Source of the DNA: Paenibacillus wynnii
GTDB lineage: Bacteria; Bacillota; Bacilli; Paenibacillales; Paenibacillaceae
Reading direction: 5' to 3'
NCBI RefSeq assembly: GCF_000757885.1
Contig: NZ_JQCR01000003.1
Coordinates: forward strand, 992,001-1,056,000
Length of the DNA stretch: 64,000 bases
Shown: piece by piece, positions 61,212-64,000 of the stretch
How the letters are laid out: each line of letters begins with the position of its first letter
How positions within the stretch are numbered: the first letter of the stretch is position 1
Made by a program: the position numbers and the translations under genes
The notes under the pieces: model-generated
What the model was told of the DNA's origin: nothing
Database searches by the model: none
Seen by the model: the letters and a program-made list of their open reading frames with translations, nothing else

Positions 61212-61266
61212 TGTGACTAAACTGTCACTTTACAGTCACTGGAAAGTCATTTTAGAGGGATATGAT
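61212..61266 (+). promoter_or_regulatory. Four 11-base direct repeats and promoter of the ABC genes
   Basis: Four successive 11-base units at 61212-61222, 61223-61233, 61234-61244 and 61245-61255 start TGTGACT, TGTCACT, AGTCACT and AGTCATT. A TATGAT -10 box lies at 61261-61266 and no good -35 is visible (the place is inside the repeats). This is the form of an activator site for an OmpR-type regulator, between its kinase and the ABC genes. Confidence 0.65.
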
Positions 61267-61298
61267 AAACCTATCAACAACAATATGGAGGTTATCTC

Positions 61299-61982
61299 TT
61301 GGAGATTTTGAAGATAGAGAATCTGTCTAAAGTGTATGGAAAAGGGGATACAGCAGTAAAAGCACTAGATGATGTATCTTTTACTGTAAAGAAAGGTGAG
61401 TTTGTCGCTATTATCGGTCCATCGGGATCTGGGAAATCAACGCTATTACACATGCTCGGCGGTGTAGACATACCTACAAGTGGAAAAGTATGGGTAGATC
61501 ATACGGATATATACCAAATGAATGAAACACAACTTGCTATCTTCAGGCGCAGACAAATCGGCTTGATCTATCAATTCTATAACCTTATTCCAGTCTTAAC
61601 CGTCGAGGAGAATATTACACTACCTCTTTTACTTGACGGACATAAAGTAGACCCTGTTCAGTTCAATCATATTGTGGACACCCTAAATTTACAAAATCGC
61701 TTAAACCATTTGCCAAACCAACTTTCGGGTGGTCAACAGCAGAGGGTCTCGATCGGTAGAGCACTCGTTTGTCATCCAGCTATCATGCTAGCCGACGAGC
61801 CAACCGGAAATCTAGATAGTAAGAATAGTAGTGAAATCATTGATCTGTTAAAAATGTTTAACAAGTCGTTTAAACAAACCCTAGTTGTCATTACACATGA
61901 TGAACGGATTGCACTACAGGCAGATAGAATCATCTCTATACAAGACGGAAGGATTGCAAATGATGAGGTGATTACTCCGTGA
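61299..61982 (+). CDS. ABC transporter ATP-binding protein (BceA/LolD type)
   Basis: 227 residues. Walker A is G-P-S-G-S-G-K-S-T-L near residue 38, the signature is L-S-G-G-Q-Q-Q-R, Walker B is I-M-L-A-D-E-P-T-G-N-L-D, and the switch His follows in V-I-T-H-D-E-R. This is the MacB/LolD/BceA-type small ATPase. The start is TTG after TATGGAGG; the gene overlaps the permease GTG by four bases. It powers the large FtsX-type permease next to it. Confidence 0.93.
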   Translation: MEILKIENLSKVYGKGDTAVKALDDVSFTVKKGEFVAIIGPSGSGKSTLLHMLGGVDIPTSGKVWVDHTDIYQMNETQLAIFRRRQIGLIYQFYNLIPVLTVEENITLPLLLDGHKVDPVQFNHIVDTLNLQNRLNHLPNQLSGGQQQRVSIGRALVCHPAIMLADEPTGNLDSKNSSEIIDLLKMFNKSFKQTLVVITHDERIALQADRIISIQDGRIANDEVITP

Positions 61983-64000
61983 ATATAGTCAATCTACTAA
62001 CGCTTAGACATTTGAAGCAGAATAAGAGACGCACGCTTATCACCATAATCGGAGTCGTTATTTCAGTAGCTATGTTGATGGCAGTATCCACTCTTAGTAC
62101 CTCTTTTATGGGATTGATGCAAAAGCAAAACATCGCAAATGAAGGGGAATGGCATGTTCAATTTAAGAATGTGAACAAGGGTCAGCTCCTAGCTATAGAA
62201 AAAGATAAATTAACAAAGACGCTTATGATTTCAAGAGACGTTGGATATTCCTCATTAGAGGGCGGACAAAATCAAAATAAACCTTATTTATTTATTAGGG
62301 AGTATAATGATGAAAGTTTTAAATATTTTCCAATTAAGCTCAGTAAAGGACGTCTTCCGCAAGCAGCCAATGAAGTGGTTATTTCTGAAGAGATTATCAA
62401 TAATGCCAAAGTGAATTATAAGATTGGTGATTCTTTATCCGTTGATGCTGGTGAAAGATTTCAAGAAATTAGCGAATACCCACTTACTCAGAGGGACTCA
62501 TTGCAGAAAGATCAAGGTCAGATCATTGAATCATTAATGAATAAAAAAAAGGCAAGTTATATTATTGTTGGGATGATTACAAGGCCCATATGGGAGCCAA
62601 CCAACTCACCGGGTTACACCGTATTGTCATATGTAGATGAAAGCTTAATTACGGCAAGTGAGACAGTCAATGCAAGTATTCAGGTAAAGAAATTGGATAC
62701 TGCCTTGTTTATTCATATTCGTGAATTAGCCAAACAGAGCAACATAGATACAAAGGACATTGAATTTAATAATGGTTTACTCCGTTTCTATGGTGTTACT
62801 GATAATGATGGACTACGTAGTACACTATTTTTTTTAACATTCATTATTATGACTGTCATTATTATAGGTTCAGTGTCTCTCATTTATAATGCTTTTGCCA
62901 TTTCCGTATCAGAACGTTCCCGTCATTTAGGAATGCTCGCAAGTGTAGGAGCTACTAAGCGACAGAAGCGAAATTCAGTTTATTTCGAGGGATTCGTTAT
63001 TGGAATGATTAGTATCCCCATTGGGATCGTTAGTGGTCTTGTGGGAATTGCCATTACCTTTTGGCTAATTAATTCTAAGATACAAGATGCATTAGGAGTC
63101 ACTGAGAGATTAACGGTGATTGTTACACCTGTATCGGTCTTGATTACTTGTGTTGTTTCAATAGTAACCATCTTCATTTCAACGTATCTACCGGCGGTAA
63201 AAGCATCCAAGATTTCTGCAATTGACGCTATTCGCCAAACGACAGATGTTAGGCTGACTGGGAAAACGGTCAGAACATCAAAATTAATTCGTAAAATCTT
63301 TGGGATAGAAGCAGAAATTGGCTTAAAAAACTTGAAAAGAAATAAACGTAGATATCAAGCTACGGTATTCTCTCTCGTGCTCAGTATCATCCTATTTCTA
63401 GCTGTATCCTTCTTTACTTCTAACTTACAGAAGTCATTACAGCTTACACAAGATAATTTAAGCTACGATATTCAGGTCATCTTTAGAGGAGAAAAATCCG
63501 AACTATTATCACAGCATTTGAAGCATATTGCTTCCTTGAAAGAGGTAACAAAGTATAGCCAAGTTAAGGAACTCATTGTGAATTCTTGGATCGATAAAAA
63601 TTCAACCACGGAAGATTTTAAAGTAATGGTGAATGATGAATCGAGTATGTTCAAGAATGGAAATTACCTCTATCAGATTAACGTTCATGCATTAGAGAAA
63701 CAAGATCTGAAAGCCTATGCTGAAATCGTAGGTGCAGACTACAAGATGCTCGAAGACACTACGAATCTATCTGCAATTGTCATTGATACAGTTACTCGTC
63801 AAAGAAGTGAAGATGGGAAATATATAGAAACTAAGGCTGTGCTTACGAAAGCAGGAAGAAATCTCGATTTAATGTATATAGATTGGGAAAAGAAAGAAGA
63901 AACGCAGCTAAATAAAGTTAATATTGCTGCTTTAACAGACGTTTTCCCCATGGGAGTTACAACAGCAGGAATAGGTGAATTAGATATCGTAGTCTCTAAT
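61979..64000 (+). CDS. FtsX-type ABC permease, incomplete at the window edge
   Basis: 674 visible codons from a GTG at 61979 (overlapping the ATPase stop) to the edge, without a stop. An N-terminal membrane helix follows N-K-R-R-T-L-I-T, then a long extracellular domain to about residue 280, and an FtsX core (V-S-E-R-S-R-H-L-G-M-L-A-S-V-G-A-T-K near residue 310) with three more helices. A second copy begins near residue 445 (L-K-N-L-K-R-N-K-R-R-Y-Q-A) with another helix and outer domain. The double layout is that of two-module MacB/FtsX or VEX-type permeases. It probably removes or senses a peptide antibiotic together with the two-component pair. Confidence 0.85.
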   Translation, partial: MNIVNLLTLRHLKQNKRRTLITIIGVVISVAMLMAVSTLSTSFMGLMQKQNIANEGEWHVQFKNVNKGQLLAIEKDKLTKTLMISRDVGYSSLEGGQNQNKPYLFIREYNDESFKYFPIKLSKGRLPQAANEVVISEEIINNAKVNYKIGDSLSVDAGERFQEISEYPLTQRDSLQKDQGQIIESLMNKKKASYIIVGMITRPIWEPTNSPGYTVLSYVDESLITASETVNASIQVKKLDTALFIHIRELAKQSNIDTKDIEFNNGLLRFYGVTDNDGLRSTLFFLTFIIMTVIIIGSVSLIYNAFAISVSERSRHLGMLASVGATKRQKRNSVYFEGFVIGMISIPIGIVSGLVGIAITFWLINSKIQDALGVTERLTVIVTPVSVLITCVVSIVTIFISTYLPAVKASKISAIDAIRQTTDVRLTGKTVRTSKLIRKIFGIEAEIGLKNLKRNKRRYQATVFSLVLSIILFLAVSFFTSNLQKSLQLTQDNLSYDIQVIFRGEKSELLSQHLKHIASLKEVTKYSQVKELIVNSWIDKNSTTEDFKVMVNDESSMFKNGNYLYQINVHALEKQDLKAYAEIVGADYKMLEDTTNLSAIVIDTVTRQRSEDGKYIETKAVLTKAGRNLDLMYIDWEKKEETQLNKVNIAALTDVFPMGVTTAGIGELDIVVSN

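Overview
The window looks like the chromosome of a Paenibacillus-type Firmicute. The evidence is strong AGGAGG-type ribosome binding sites with ATG/GTG/TTG starts, a YesM/YesN two-component pair beside a sugar ABC transporter, a very large SLH-anchored glycoside hydrolase, an AdhR-like MerR operator, an RRNPP-type peptide cassette, and a Bce/Vex-like sensor plus ABC module. No rRNA, tRNA, CRISPR array or complete insertion sequence was seen. The assignment is an inference from gene content; no search was run.

Layout. 1-9.5 kb: small accessory enzymes (GNAT, HIT, YdcF, SDR, a PQQ-type sugar dehydrogenase lipoprotein, a serine hydrolase) mixed with gene remnants (aldo/keto reductase, alcohol dehydrogenase). 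6.5-12.9 kb: a TetR regulator and MMPL exporter divergent from a type III polyketide synthase - methyltransferase - FAD reductase operon. 13-22 kb: a secreted RCC1-like protein, a truncated hexapeptide acetyltransferase, an AdhR/AdhA pair with a palindromic promoter, an aldo/keto reductase, a membrane-anchored alpha/beta hydrolase, a HAD phosphatase, and a short TPR-like protein followed by a 44-residue secreted prepeptide (an RRNPP-like signalling cassette). 22-33 kb: a carbohydrate locus in which YesN/YesM diverge from a binding protein, two permeases, a GH65 phosphorylase, beta-phosphoglucomutase and a DUF4432 epimerase-like protein; it probably imports an alpha-glucobiose and phosphorolyses it. 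33-40 kb: a DHFR-like reductase and a giant GH43/CBM6/ricin/InlB/Ig/SLH surface enzyme under a likely CcpA cre site. 40.5-52.4 kb: a compact nonribosomal peptide locus: a dead Sfp-type phosphopantetheinyl transferase, an MFS exporter, a three-module NRPS (C-A-T x3, no epimerase and no thioesterase) and a BtrH-like protein. Reading the specificity residues by eye gives Asn, Phe and Ser for the three A domains. 52.5-57 kb: a frameshifted second AdhA copy, a deleted remnant of the alpha/beta hydrolase, a TetR with matching operators before itself and before an ABC transporter pair, and an MFS remnant. 57-59.3 kb: a tyrosinase-like protein with a KTKTK tail, a degenerate RHS toxin and a surviving immunity-like gene. 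59.5-64 kb: a response regulator, an intramembrane-type histidine kinase, an ABC ATPase and a large FtsX-type permease running off the window, with four 11-bp direct repeats before the ABC genes.

The most interesting item is the NRPS locus: a thioesterase-less Asn-Phe-Ser assembly line whose last carrier domain is followed directly by a BtrH-like acyltransferase candidate, which suggests transfer of the peptide to an unknown acceptor in trans. Second is the truncated RRNPP receptor with its prepeptide. The window also carries much evidence of recombination: two related segments (ADH, hydrolase, HAD, RHS scraps) near 15.8-20.7 kb and 52.7-58.7 kb, each partly decayed.
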